Below are positions 50,272 through 58,795 of a stretch of 64,000 nucleotides of DNA, in pieces. The notes under the pieces are model-generated. The model had not been told where the DNA came from. It saw only the letters and a program-made list of their open reading frames with translations, and made no database searches. Position 1 is the first letter of the stretch, and every line of letters begins with the position of its first letter. The DNA comes from Herbiconiux flava (GTDB lineage: Bacteria; Actinomycetota; Actinomycetes; Actinomycetales; Microbacteriaceae): contig NZ_JACCBM010000001.1 of NCBI RefSeq assembly GCF_013409865.1, forward strand, positions 2,356,001 to 2,420,000. The letters run 5' to 3'. Made by a program: the position numbers and the translations under genes.

Positions 50272-52733
50272 GTGAGGCAGCCCGATCGTCCGGGTCGGCC
50301 CGGTCGGTTGCTCGGGCGACGTCGGTGCGTCCGGCGGCACCGCAGCCGGAGGGCGGGGCGCCGCCGCCGTCACGGCGGCCCCGGCGCGGAGGCGGGGGGC
50401 GCGACGCCGCCCGGAGCGTCCGGAACCGCGCGGCGGGGATGGTGCTGCTCCTCGGGATCGGGGCAGCTGCCTGGTGGCCGGTGCACGAGTCGCTGTCGTT
50501 CGTGGTCGCGGCGGGCGTCGCGATCGCCGTGGGGGTCGCGATCGGCGCTCTCGGGGCGGCGTTCCGGTGGAGCGGGCCCGTGGTGCTCGGAGCGACCGTC
50601 GCCGCGTGGCTCGTGCTCGGTGTGCCGCTCGCGGTGCCGGGCAAGGCGCTCGGCGGGGTGCTGCCGACAGGTGAGGGCCTCCTCGACCTGATCGTCACCA
50701 CCGCGACCGGCTGGCGCCAGCTCGTCACCATCGAGCTGCCCGTCGGCGACTACCAGGCGCTCCTCGTGCCGGTTTTCTCTCTGACCCTCGCCGCGGCGGT
50801 CGTGGGCACCACCGTCGCGACCCGCACGCCCCGTCCCGAAGCCGCCCTGCTGCTCCCGGCGCTGGTGCTCGTCGCAGGAATCGCGCTCGGCGCCCCGCGA
50901 GGTCACGCGCCGGCCGCCCTCGGAGGCGCCTTCGCCGTCGTGTCACTCCTCTGGCTCGTCCTCGTCCGTCCCCGGTCGTCGACGCCGTCGGCCGGGCGGC
51001 GGCGAGGGCGGGGGGTCGCGGTGGCGCTCGTCGCCGGTGCCGCCGCGGTGTCGGTGCTCGTGGCCGGGGCACTTCCTGCCCCCGATCGACGCGTGGTGCG
51101 TGAGGCGGTCGCGCCGGTGTTCGACGCCCGCGACCACGCCAGCCCGTTGTCCGGGCTGCGCGCCCTGCTCAAGCAGCCCGCCGCCGACGAGACCCTGCTC
51201 ACGGTGACGGGCGCCGAGCCCGGATCGCGGCTGGCCCTCGCCCGCCTCGACGCCTACGACGGCGTCGTCTTCACCGTGGCCGGCAGCGACGCCGCGCCCG
51301 CTGCGACCGCCTCCGGCGAACCCGCCGCCTCTCCGACCGATCTCTTCCAGCGCGTCACCGGCCGGCTGAGCGCCGCCACCGACCCCGCGAGCGCAGCGGG
51401 CGGTGTCCACGACGTGACGGTCGGGGTCGAGGGGTACGCGGGCGTCTGGGTCCCGATCCCCGACGGGGCGTCCGCCGTCGCGTTCACCGGCCCCGACGCG
51501 TCCACGCTGCAGAACGCGTTGTTCGCGAGCAGGCGGCTCTCGATGGTCGCCGATCTCGTCGCGCTCCGGCGGGGCGACGGGTACGTGGTCACGGGCACCG
51601 CGTCCGCGCCGTTCGTCGCGGTCGATCGGCTGTCCGAGCTCGAACCGGGGGCGGCGGCGTCCCCGGCGGCGACGGCTCCGGATGCCCTGGCCGAACGGCT
51701 CGCCGAGTGGGCCCCCGATTCCCGGCCGCCCGGTGATCGCCTGGCCGGTGTGATGGCCGGTCTCCGCAGCGGCTACCGCTCCGGCGCCCCCGGCAGCGAC
51801 GTCTTCAGCCGGTCCGGCCACGGGGCGGACCGCCTGCAGGAGCTCCTCACCGCCTCGCCCATGGTCGGCGACCCGGAGCAGTACGCGGCCGCCGCCGCTC
51901 TCCTCGCCCGCGCGGCCGGCTTCCCCTCCCGGGTCGCCGTCGGCTTCGTCGTCCCGGCACTCGCCGACACCGGCGCCGACACCGAGCCGGACGCCGACAC
52001 CGACACCGACACCGGCGCCGAGGGCTCGCCGGTCGACCTGCAGGGGAGCGACGCCACCGCGTGGGTCGAAGTCCTCACCACCGAGGGCTGGGTCGCGATC
52101 GACCCGACGCCCGAGGTGAAGCCGATCCCGCCGAGCGCCCTCGAGGACGGCGCCGGATCCGTGCAGCCCCCCGAGGTGCTGCCGCCGGCGTCCGAAGGGC
52201 TCGCCGACCCGGATCCGGGCACACCCGCGCAGCAGAGCGACGACGAGCCCGCGCCGCGTGACGACGACCCCGGCCCCCTGCTCGCGATCGTGCTGGGCGT
52301 GGGTCTCGGGTTGCTCGTGCTCGCGGTGCTGCTGGCGCCGTTCGCGACGGTGCTCGCGCTGAAGGCGCGGCGGCGCTCCCGGCGCCGGAGCCGCGGCAGC
52401 GCGCGCGAGCGTGCCGCCGGCAGCTGGGCCGAGGTGCTCGACACCGTCCGCGACCGCGGCGAGCCCCCGCCGCCCCGGACCACCCGGCGCGAGGCCGCGG
52501 CGGCGCTCGAGTCCGAGAGCGGCCTGCTGCTCGCCGAGCGAGTCGACGCTGCGCTGTACGGGCCGGGCGACCCCTCGGCGGCCGAGCTCGACGCCCTCTG
52601 GGCCGCGTCGGATGCCGAACGCCGCCGCCTGCTCGGGCAGGAGCGCGGGCTCGCGCGCCTGAGGGCCCGGCTCTCGCCGCGGTCGCTGCGCACCTATCAT
52701 GGCAAGGAGATGAACAGGCGGACCGAGCGGTGA
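50268..52733 (+). CDS. TgpA-like transglutaminase-fold membrane protein without catalytic Cys/His
   Basis: An 821-residue protein: six or so N-terminal helices, a long periplasmic-side region, one more helix (about 665-690) and a cytosolic tail of 130 residues. The transglutaminase core is residues 490-620. Where active members have GDCEQFA this one has GDPEQYA (Pro536), and where they have HAWVEV it has TAWVEV (Thr597); only Asp612 (IDPTPE) of the triad is kept. It cannot be a cysteine transamidase. It may bind peptidoglycan or proteins as a scaffold. GTG start overlapping the DUF58 stop (GTGA). Confidence 0.88.
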   Translation: MSEAARSSGSARSVARATSVRPAAPQPEGGAPPPSRRPRRGGGGRDAARSVRNRAAGMVLLLGIGAAAWWPVHESLSFVVAAGVAIAVGVAIGALGAAFRWSGPVVLGATVAAWLVLGVPLAVPGKALGGVLPTGEGLLDLIVTTATGWRQLVTIELPVGDYQALLVPVFSLTLAAAVVGTTVATRTPRPEAALLLPALVLVAGIALGAPRGHAPAALGGAFAVVSLLWLVLVRPRSSTPSAGRRRGRGVAVALVAGAAAVSVLVAGALPAPDRRVVREAVAPVFDARDHASPLSGLRALLKQPAADETLLTVTGAEPGSRLALARLDAYDGVVFTVAGSDAAPAATASGEPAASPTDLFQRVTGRLSAATDPASAAGGVHDVTVGVEGYAGVWVPIPDGASAVAFTGPDASTLQNALFASRRLSMVADLVALRRGDGYVVTGTASAPFVAVDRLSELEPGAAASPAATAPDALAERLAEWAPDSRPPGDRLAGVMAGLRSGYRSGAPGSDVFSRSGHGADRLQELLTASPMVGDPEQYAAAAALLARAAGFPSRVAVGFVVPALADTGADTEPDADTDTDTGAEGSPVDLQGSDATAWVEVLTTEGWVAIDPTPEVKPIPPSALEDGAGSVQPPEVLPPASEGLADPDPGTPAQQSDDEPAPRDDDPGPLLAIVLGVGLGLLVLAVLLAPFATVLALKARRRSRRRSRGSARERAAGSWAEVLDTVRDRGEPPPPRTTRREAAAALESESGLLLAERVDAALYGPGDPSAAELDALWAASDAERRRLLGQERGLARLRARLSPRSLRTYHGKEMNRRTER

Positions 52734-53344
52734 AGTGCAGAACCTGCGGCACGACCCTGAGCGCGGGCGCCGTGCTCTGCGGCGAGTGCGGGACCTCGGC
52801 GATCGCCCCCCGCCCCACCCTCGGTGACACCGCCCGGCACGACCGCCGCGCCCTCCTCGCGGCGCTCACGGCCGAAGCCGCCGCCCGCGCCGCGACCCCG
52901 CCCGCGCCCCGAGCCACAACCCAGCCAGCGCCCCGAGCCGCGACCCCGCCGGCACCTCCGGCCGCCGCCACCCCGCCCCCGCCCCCGGCGTTCACCCTCG
53001 TCTTCAGCACCGGCGAGAGCATCCGCGTGCACGGCCCGGGCCTCGTCGGCCGCAACCCCCAGCCCGCCGACGGCGAGCGCGTCGACTACCTCGTGCAGCT
53101 GATCGACCCCCAGCGCAGCGTCTCGAAGACGCACCTCGCCTTCGACGTCGACGGTGACACCCTCTCGATCACCGACCGCCGCTCCTCCAACGGCACCCGC
53201 CTCGTCACCCCACCCGACCTCGACGCGGCCCCCGGCGACCCTTCTGCCCGCCCGCGGAGCATCGAGCTCGAGCCCGGCGTGCGAATGCCGGTGCCCCGCG
53301 GCAGCCGCGTCGGCATCGGCGACGAGTGGTTCGACGTGCGCTGA
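52730..53344 (+). CDS. zinc-ribbon FHA-domain protein
   Basis: A 204-residue cytosolic protein. Residues 3-20 form a zinc ribbon (CRTC...CGEC; Cys3, 6, 17, 20), 30-90 are a Pro/Ala-rich linker and about 95-204 an FHA domain with GLVGRNPQ, RSVSKTHLAF and SSNGTRL, the conserved Gly-Arg, Ser-x-x-His and Asn-Gly positions. FHA domains bind phosphothreonine, so this protein is the natural reader of the kinase in the same operon. GTG start overlaps the upstream stop. Confidence 0.92.
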   Translation: MKCRTCGTTLSAGAVLCGECGTSAIAPRPTLGDTARHDRRALLAALTAEAAARAATPPAPRATTQPAPRAATPPAPPAAATPPPPPAFTLVFSTGESIRVHGPGLVGRNPQPADGERVDYLVQLIDPQRSVSKTHLAFDVDGDTLSITDRRSSNGTRLVTPPDLDAAPGDPSARPRSIELEPGVRMPVPRGSRVGIGDEWFDVR

Positions 53345-53507
53345 CGCAGGCCGCGCATCCGTCGCCCGGAATGTCGAAAAGACACGTCGATCGACCGATA
53401 CGGCACTGATTTCGTAACGAGTATGTTTCGCGGGTGTGTTTTTCGTCGTTCGCGCTAACTCCCTGAAGCACCCGTGTGCCAGTATCGAGTCACTCATTTC
53501 AGGGAGG

Positions 53508-54737
53508 ATGATGACCGTGCACACTCCGCGAGACCCCCAGATCCTGCAGGCGATCAAACACTCCCAGGCACTGCAGCGTGCCCGGGCTCTTCAGCTCACT
53601 CGACGCGGTTTCCTCGGCGCCACGGGTGTCGGAGCCACGGCCCTCGCCCTGGCCGCGTGCGCCCCGGGCGAGAAGAAGGAGCTGACCCCGGCGAAGGACG
53701 TCAGCGCCACCGAGAAGACCCTCACCTGGGACAACTGGCCCGCCTACATGGACGAGGACGACGCCGGCGACTACCCGACCCTGATGGGCTTCGAGGACCA
53801 GTCCGGCATCACGGTCACCTACAACGTTGCCGTCGACGACAACAACAGCTACTACGCCAAGGTCAAGGACCAGCTCGCGCTCGGCCAGGCCATCGGCGCC
53901 GACACGGTCTGCCTCACCGACTGGATGGTCGCCCGCCTCGTGCGGAACGGCTACCTCCAGGAGCTCGACCACGCGAACATCCCGAACATCGCCAACCTCA
54001 GCGAGAGCTTCGCGAACCCCGACTTCGACAAGGGTCGCAACCTCTCGCTGCCCTGGCAGGGCGGCTTCGCCGGCATCTGCTGGAACAAGGAGAAGGTGCC
54101 GAACGGCCTCAAGTCGGTCGACGACCTCTGGGCCGCCGACCTCAAGGGCCGCGTCGGGGTGCTCAGCGAGATGCGCGACACGATGGGCCTGATCATGCTG
54201 AACCAGGGCACCGACATCACCGGCGAGTGGGGCGACGACGAGTTCGCGAACGCCATGGATGCGTTCACCGAGCAGGTCGAGAACGGCCAGATCCGCAACA
54301 TCAAGGGCAACGCCTACCTCAACGACCTCCAGTCCGAAGACACCTACGCCGCCATCTGCTGGTCGGGCGACATCACCTCGCTGAACGCTCAGGCGGGCGA
54401 CAAGTGGGAGTTCGCCATCCCGGATGCGGGGGGCACGCTCTGGAACGACACCTTCGTCGTGCCCATGGGTGCGACCCACAAGGCCAATGCCGAGGCCGTC
54501 ATGAACTACTACTACGAGCCCGAGGTCGCGGCCGAGCTCGCCGCCTGGGTCAACTACGTGACGCCCGTCAACGGAGCGAAGGAGGCGATGGACGCCATCG
54601 ATCCCGAGCTCGCGGCGAACCAGCTGATCTTCCCCGACGAGGACACGCTGAGCACGGTGCACGTGTTCCGCACCCTCACCCCGCAGGAGGAGAACGACTA
54701 CCAGGCCCAGTTCCAGAAGGTGCTGCTGGGCAGCTGA
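53508..54737 (+). CDS. potD: spermidine/putrescine-binding lipoprotein (PotD-like)
   Basis: A 409-residue polyamine-type substrate-binding protein. The N-terminus has a twin-arginine motif (LTRRGFLGATGVGATAL) followed by a lipobox (LAAC), so it is a Tat-exported lipoprotein. LTWDNWPAYMDEDDAGDYPT, PWQGGFAGICWNKEKVPNGL and NYYYEPEVAAELAAWVNYVT are PotD-like. AGGGAGG ends directly at ATG 53508; in-frame ATG 53511 or GTG 53517 would be better spaced and the true start may be one of these. First of a four-gene transporter operon; AT-rich stretches at 53400-53460 probably hold its promoter. Confidence 0.92.
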   Translation: MMTVHTPRDPQILQAIKHSQALQRARALQLTRRGFLGATGVGATALALAACAPGEKKELTPAKDVSATEKTLTWDNWPAYMDEDDAGDYPTLMGFEDQSGITVTYNVAVDDNNSYYAKVKDQLALGQAIGADTVCLTDWMVARLVRNGYLQELDHANIPNIANLSESFANPDFDKGRNLSLPWQGGFAGICWNKEKVPNGLKSVDDLWAADLKGRVGVLSEMRDTMGLIMLNQGTDITGEWGDDEFANAMDAFTEQVENGQIRNIKGNAYLNDLQSEDTYAAICWSGDITSLNAQAGDKWEFAIPDAGGTLWNDTFVVPMGATHKANAEAVMNYYYEPEVAAELAAWVNYVTPVNGAKEAMDAIDPELAANQLIFPDEDTLSTVHVFRTLTPQEENDYQAQFQKVLLGS

Positions 54738-55936
54738 TGGCCATCGCATCCTTCGCCGAGAGCGGCGCCGACCTCCAGCTGACCGGCATCACCAAGCGGT
54801 TCCCCGGCTTCACGGCCATCGAAGACCTGGAGCTGACGATCCCGGCGGGCTCGTTCTTCGCCCTGCTCGGCCCCTCCGGCTGCGGCAAGACGACGACGCT
54901 CCGGCTGGTGGCCGGGCTCGAGGAGCCCACCGAGGGGAAGATCCTGATCGGCGGCAAGGACGTCACCGAGACGAAGCCCTACCAGCGGCCGGTGAACACG
55001 GTGTTCCAGTCGTACGCGCTGTTCCCGCACATGACGATCCTCGAGAACGTCGCCTTCGGGCTGAAGCGCCGCAGGATCGGCGACGCGGTCGCGAAGGCGC
55101 ACGAGGCGCTGAAGCTGGTCGAGCTCGACCACCTCGCGTCCAGGCGCCCGGCGCAGCTCTCGGGCGGCCAGCAGCAGCGTGTCGCGCTGGCCCGTGCGAT
55201 CGTCAACCGCCCGGCCCTGCTGCTGCTCGACGAGCCGCTCGGCGCCCTCGACCTGAAGCTCCGGCGACAGATGCAGCTCGAGCTCAAGACCATCCAGACC
55301 GAGGTCGGCCTGACCTTCCTGCACGTCACCCACGACCAGGAGGAGGCCATGACCATGGCCGACACCGTCGCGGTGATGAACAAGGGCCGCATCGAGCAGC
55401 TCGGTGCGCCCGAGGAGCTCTACGAGCTGCCCCGCACGGCGTTCGTCGCCAACTTCCTCGGCCAGTCGAACCTGTTCACGGGCGACGTCGTCGCGAGCGG
55501 GCCCGACCACATCAGGGTCGACGTGGCCGGGGTGTCGATCGTGGTGCCGCGCATCCGGAGCCGTCGTCACGCGGGAGAGGTCGCGATCGGCGTTCGCCCC
55601 GAGAAGGTCACGCTGCTCACCGAGGCGCCGGCCACGGTGACCGGGCGCAACGTGCTCGGCCCGGGGCGGGTCACCGACGTATCCTTCTCGGGCGTCAGCA
55701 CGCAGTACCTCGTCGAGGTGCCGCACGTGGGCGAGCTCGTCGTGTTCGCGCAGAACATGGTGTTCGGGCCGGTGGTGAACGTGGGCGCCGAGGTGTGGCT
55801 GTCGTGGAACGTCGAGCACGGCTTCGGCCTCGACGACGAGCCCGGCACCGTGCCGCGCTTCGTGGCGGATGACTCGACCGAGTCGATCGCCGTCCAGCGC
55901 CGCATCGCGCTCGAAGAAGAGCTCGAGCAGGCGTAG
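54737..55936 (+). CDS. potA: polyamine ABC transporter ATP-binding protein
   Basis: A 399-residue ABC ATPase: Walker [10 protein letters not shown]-loop [10 protein letters not shown], signature [14 protein letters not shown], Walker [13 protein letters not shown] and switch [10 protein letters not shown]. The C-terminal 120 residues form a TOBE regulatory domain ([11 protein letters not shown]), as in PotA. The start shares one base with the potD stop (TGATG). With the two permease genes it energises polyamine uptake. Confidence 0.95.
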   Translation: MAIASFAESGADLQLTGITKRFPGFTAIEDLELTIPAGSFFALLGPSGCGKTTTLRLVAGLEEPTEGKILIGGKDVTETKPYQRPVNTVFQSYALFPHMTILENVAFGLKRRRIGDAVAKAHEALKLVELDHLASRRPAQLSGGQQQRVALARAIVNRPALLLLDEPLGALDLKLRRQMQLELKTIQTEVGLTFLHVTHDQEEAMTMADTVAVMNKGRIEQLGAPEELYELPRTAFVANFLGQSNLFTGDVVASGPDHIRVDVAGVSIVVPRIRSRRHAGEVAIGVRPEKVTLLTEAPATVTGRNVLGPGRVTDVSFSGVSTQYLVEVPHVGELVVFAQNMVFGPVVNVGAEVWLSWNVEHGFGLDDEPGTVPRFVADDSTESIAVQRRIALEEELEQA

Positions 55937-55945
55937 GGCGCGGGC

Positions 55946-56857
55946 ATGGCCTTCACCGCGTTCGCCTCCACCCCGGCCGTCGAACAGGCGCCGAGGAAGC
56001 GGAGCTTCGTCGCGCTCGTGCTGCTGCTGCCGGGCATCCTGTACCTCGTCCTGTTCTTCCTCACTCCGCTGATCTCGCTGGTGCTCACCTCGTTCCAGCA
56101 GCCCGTGCTCGACGGCGACATCGGCGAGTACCAGGCCGGCTTCAACTGGCAGAACTACACCGACTCGGTGGGGGAGTACTGGCCGCTCATCCTTCGCGCG
56201 TTCGGCTACGCGCTCGTCGCGACCGTGCTCGCGCTCGTGATCAGCTACCCGATCGCCTACGTCATCGGCGTGAAGGCCAGGCGCTGGCCGCTCCTGCAGA
56301 GCCTGCTGCTGACGCTCGTGATCGCGCCGTTCTTCATCAGCTTCCTGCTGCGCACGCTGGCCTGGAAGCAGATCATGTCGGATGAGGGGCCGATCGTGCA
56401 GGCGCTCAAGGCGGTCGCGATCCTGCCCTCGGACGGGCACCTCACCGGCACCACCTTCTCGGTGATCTTCGGTCTGACGTACAACTTCATCCCGTTCATG
56501 ACGCTGCCGCTCTATGCGACGCTCGAACGGCTCGACCTGCGCTACATCGAGGCGGGGGCCGACCTCTACGCGAGCCCGTTCACGGTGTTCCGCAAGGTCA
56601 CCATCCCGCTGTCGATGCCGGGCATCGTCTCGGGCACGCTGCTGACCTTCATCCCCGCGGCCGGTGACTACATCAACGCGAGCCGCGACTTCCTCGGCTC
56701 CTCGTCGACGGCGATGGTCGGAAACGCGATCGAGGCGAACTTCCTCGTGCTGCAGAACTACCCGGCGGCCGCCGCGCTGTCGATCGTGCTGATGGCGGTC
56801 ATCCTGGTGATCGTCGGCGTCTACGTGCGCCGCTCGGGAACGGAGGACCTCGTATGA
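55946..56857 (+). CDS. potB: polyamine ABC transporter permease (PotB-like)
   Basis: A 303-residue inner-membrane permease with six helices; the first is LVLLLPGILYLVLFFLTPLI. The EAA-type loop for contact with the ATPase is YIEAGADLYASPFTVFRKVT followed by IPLSMPGIVSG. Starts 9 bp after the potA stop. Confidence 0.93.
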   Translation: MAFTAFASTPAVEQAPRKRSFVALVLLLPGILYLVLFFLTPLISLVLTSFQQPVLDGDIGEYQAGFNWQNYTDSVGEYWPLILRAFGYALVATVLALVISYPIAYVIGVKARRWPLLQSLLLTLVIAPFFISFLLRTLAWKQIMSDEGPIVQALKAVAILPSDGHLTGTTFSVIFGLTYNFIPFMTLPLYATLERLDLRYIEAGADLYASPFTVFRKVTIPLSMPGIVSGTLLTFIPAAGDYINASRDFLGSSSTAMVGNAIEANFLVLQNYPAAAALSIVLMAVILVIVGVYVRRSGTEDLV

Positions 56858-57657
56858 ACCGCCGCACGAAGGGCCTCGGGCTCTGGATCTACACGATCAT
56901 CGCCCTCGTCTTCCTGCTCATCCCGATCGCGTACACCTTCGTCTTCTCGTTCAACGACTCGGGCAAGCTCAACATCGCCTGGCAGGGGTTCACGCTCGAC
57001 AAGTGGCTCACGGTGTGCAACACGCAGGGGCTCTGCGAGGCGTTCGGCAACAGCATCCTCGTGGGTCTCGTCGCGACGGTGCTCGCCACGGCGCTCGGCA
57101 CCCTGATCGCGATCGCGCTGGTGCGCTACCGCTTCAAGGCACGGTCGGCGATCAGCCTGCTGCTGTTCCTGCCGATGGCGACCCCCGAGGTCGTGCTCGG
57201 TGCCGGCCTCGCCGCGCAGTTCCTGACGGTGGGCGCCGAGAAGGGGCTCGGCACGATCATCCTCGCCCACACCATGTTCTGCATCAGCTTCGTCGTCGTG
57301 ACGGTGAAGGCGCGCGTGGCGTCGCTCGACCCGGCGCTCGAGGAGGCCGGGCGTGACCTCTACGGATCGCCCGGGCAGGTGTTCTGGCGCATCACGTTCC
57401 CGCTGCTCATCCCCGGAATCGCGGCGGCGGCGCTGCTGTCGTTCGCGCTCTCGTTCGACGACTTCATCATCACGAACTTCAACTCGGGCGCGGTCGACAC
57501 CTTCCCGAAGTTCATCTACATCGCTGCCGCTCGCGGCATCCCGGCACAGGTGAACGTGATCGCGTCGGCGGTGTTCCTGCTGGCGATCGTGATCGTGGTG
57601 GTGACGCAGGTCTCGCGGGCGGCGCGGGCGAAGCGGCTCGCGCGGCAGATGGGCTGA
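56854..57657 (+). CDS. potC: polyamine ABC transporter permease (PotC-like)
   Basis: A 267-residue six-helix permease. The EAA loop reads LEEAGRDLYGSPGQVFWRIT, then FPLLIPGIAAAALL, and SFDDFIITNFNSG is the PotC signature. The ATG overlaps the potB stop by 4 bp. Its last eleven codons and stop are copied as a tandem duplicate just downstream (57659-57693). Confidence 0.93.
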   Translation: MNRRTKGLGLWIYTIIALVFLLIPIAYTFVFSFNDSGKLNIAWQGFTLDKWLTVCNTQGLCEAFGNSILVGLVATVLATALGTLIAIALVRYRFKARSAISLLLFLPMATPEVVLGAGLAAQFLTVGAEKGLGTIILAHTMFCISFVVVTVKARVASLDPALEEAGRDLYGSPGQVFWRITFPLLIPGIAAAALLSFALSFDDFIITNFNSGAVDTFPKFIYIAAARGIPAQVNVIASAVFLLAIVIVVVTQVSRAARAKRLARQMG

Positions 57658-57741
57658 CGCGGGCGAAGCGGCTCGCGCGGCAGGTGGGCTGACGCCCGCT
57701 ACAGCGTGGGCCCGTTACAGGGTGGGCCCTCTACAGGGTGG
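57624..57741. repeat. duplicated 3' ends of both convergent genes
   Basis: A 35-bp unit containing the end of potC is repeated once (57624-57658, 57659-57693) with one mismatch. Directly after it, a 16-bp unit occurs three times (57694, 57710, 57726); the third copy contains the asparaginase stop region. Each side has copied its own gene end into the spacer. Confidence 0.92.
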
Positions 57742-58795
57742 GGGAGACGCGGATGGTGCCGACGGGGTTCGCGCCGCCGTAGACCGCCAGGCCGAGCTCG
57801 GGCGTGAGTTCGGCGACCTGCTCGCGGGTGAGTGAGCCGTGCCGGGCGAGCAGCTCGAGCGCCACGACCGTGGCCGCGCGCAGGCTGCCGTCGAGCATCT
57901 TCAGGGCGACGGATGCGCCATCCGGCGTCGCCATCACCATGACCCCCTCGGCGCCGAGCTTCGCCACCACGCCGAGGCGGTCGATGACGACCGTGTTCGC
58001 CCGCCCGGGCCCGTCGATCGCCCACCCGTTCGCGAGGATGCTCTCGGTGAGCTGCCTCGCCGGCCCCTCGGTGGCCCGGCGCAGACGGCCGATGCCGCGG
58101 GCCAGGGCGACGAGGGACATCGCGTGCACGGGAGCACCGCATCCGTCGACGCCCGAGTGCGCGACCGGAGCACCGGTCTCGCGCTCGACCACGGCGAGGA
58201 TGCGCTGCTGCAGCGGGTGCTCCGGGTCGAGGTAGCTCGCCGTGTCCCACCCGTTCTGCACGCAGGCGAGCAGCATGGCGGCGTGCTTGCCCGAGCAGTT
58301 CATCAGGATGCGCTCCTGATGCCCGTGCGCACGGATGACGCCGTCACGCGCGGCCGAGTCACCGGGCCAGTCGGGCGGGCAGCCGAGGTCGTCGGCGTCG
58401 AGGCCGGCCTTCTCGAGGATCGAGTCGACCACGCGCACGTGCTCGGGGGTGGCCGCGTGGCTCGCCGTGGCGAGCACGGTCTGCACCGGGTCGAGCTCGA
58501 CGCCCGACTCGAGCACGGCCAGCGCCTGGAACGGCTTCATGCACGAGCGAGGGTAGACGGGGAGCTCGGGGGAGCCGACCGCGATCGCGACCTCGCCCGT
58601 GGCGTCGAGCACGACGGCCGAGCCGATGTGGCGCGACTCGACGAAGCCGTTGCGCTCGAGCACGGCGAGCTCGACCGACTCGGCGAGACCGGCGGTGCCG
58701 GGAGTGCCGGCCCCGGGCGTACCGGCCCCTCGCATGCCGGACTTGCGCATCCCGGACTCGCTCACCGGCTTGACCCGGGCGTGCTGCCCGCTCAC
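57731..58795 (-). CDS. L-asparaginase II-like (PF06089 family)
   Basis: A 354-residue protein. SPELPVYPRSCMKPFQALAV (about 75-95), LATASHAATPEHV, NCSGKHAAMLLACVQNGWD and GVDGCGAPVHAMSLVALARG are the family's conserved blocks, giving hydrolysis of L-asparagine to aspartate and ammonia. The N-terminal 35 residues include a short Gly/Ala repeat (GAGTPGAGTPG). The GTG start overlaps the gabT stop by 4 bp (GTGA), so the two are cotranslated; both feed amino groups into central metabolism. Confidence 0.88.
   Translation of the reverse strand: MSGQHARVKPVSESGMRKSGMRGAGTPGAGTPGTAGLAESVELAVLERNGFVESRHIGSAVVLDATGEVAIAVGSPELPVYPRSCMKPFQALAVLESGVELDPVQTVLATASHAATPEHVRVVDSILEKAGLDADDLGCPPDWPGDSAARDGVIRAHGHQERILMNCSGKHAAMLLACVQNGWDTASYLDPEHPLQQRILAVVERETGAPVAHSGVDGCGAPVHAMSLVALARGIGRLRRATEGPARQLTESILANGWAIDGPGRANTVVIDRLGVVAKLGAEGVMVMATPDGASVALKMLDGSLRAATVVALELLARHGSLTREQVAELTPELGLAVYGGANPVGTIRVSPTL

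Noticed and set aside
50268..52733. Active transglutaminase or protease
   Set aside because: Pro and Thr occupy the Cys and His positions.
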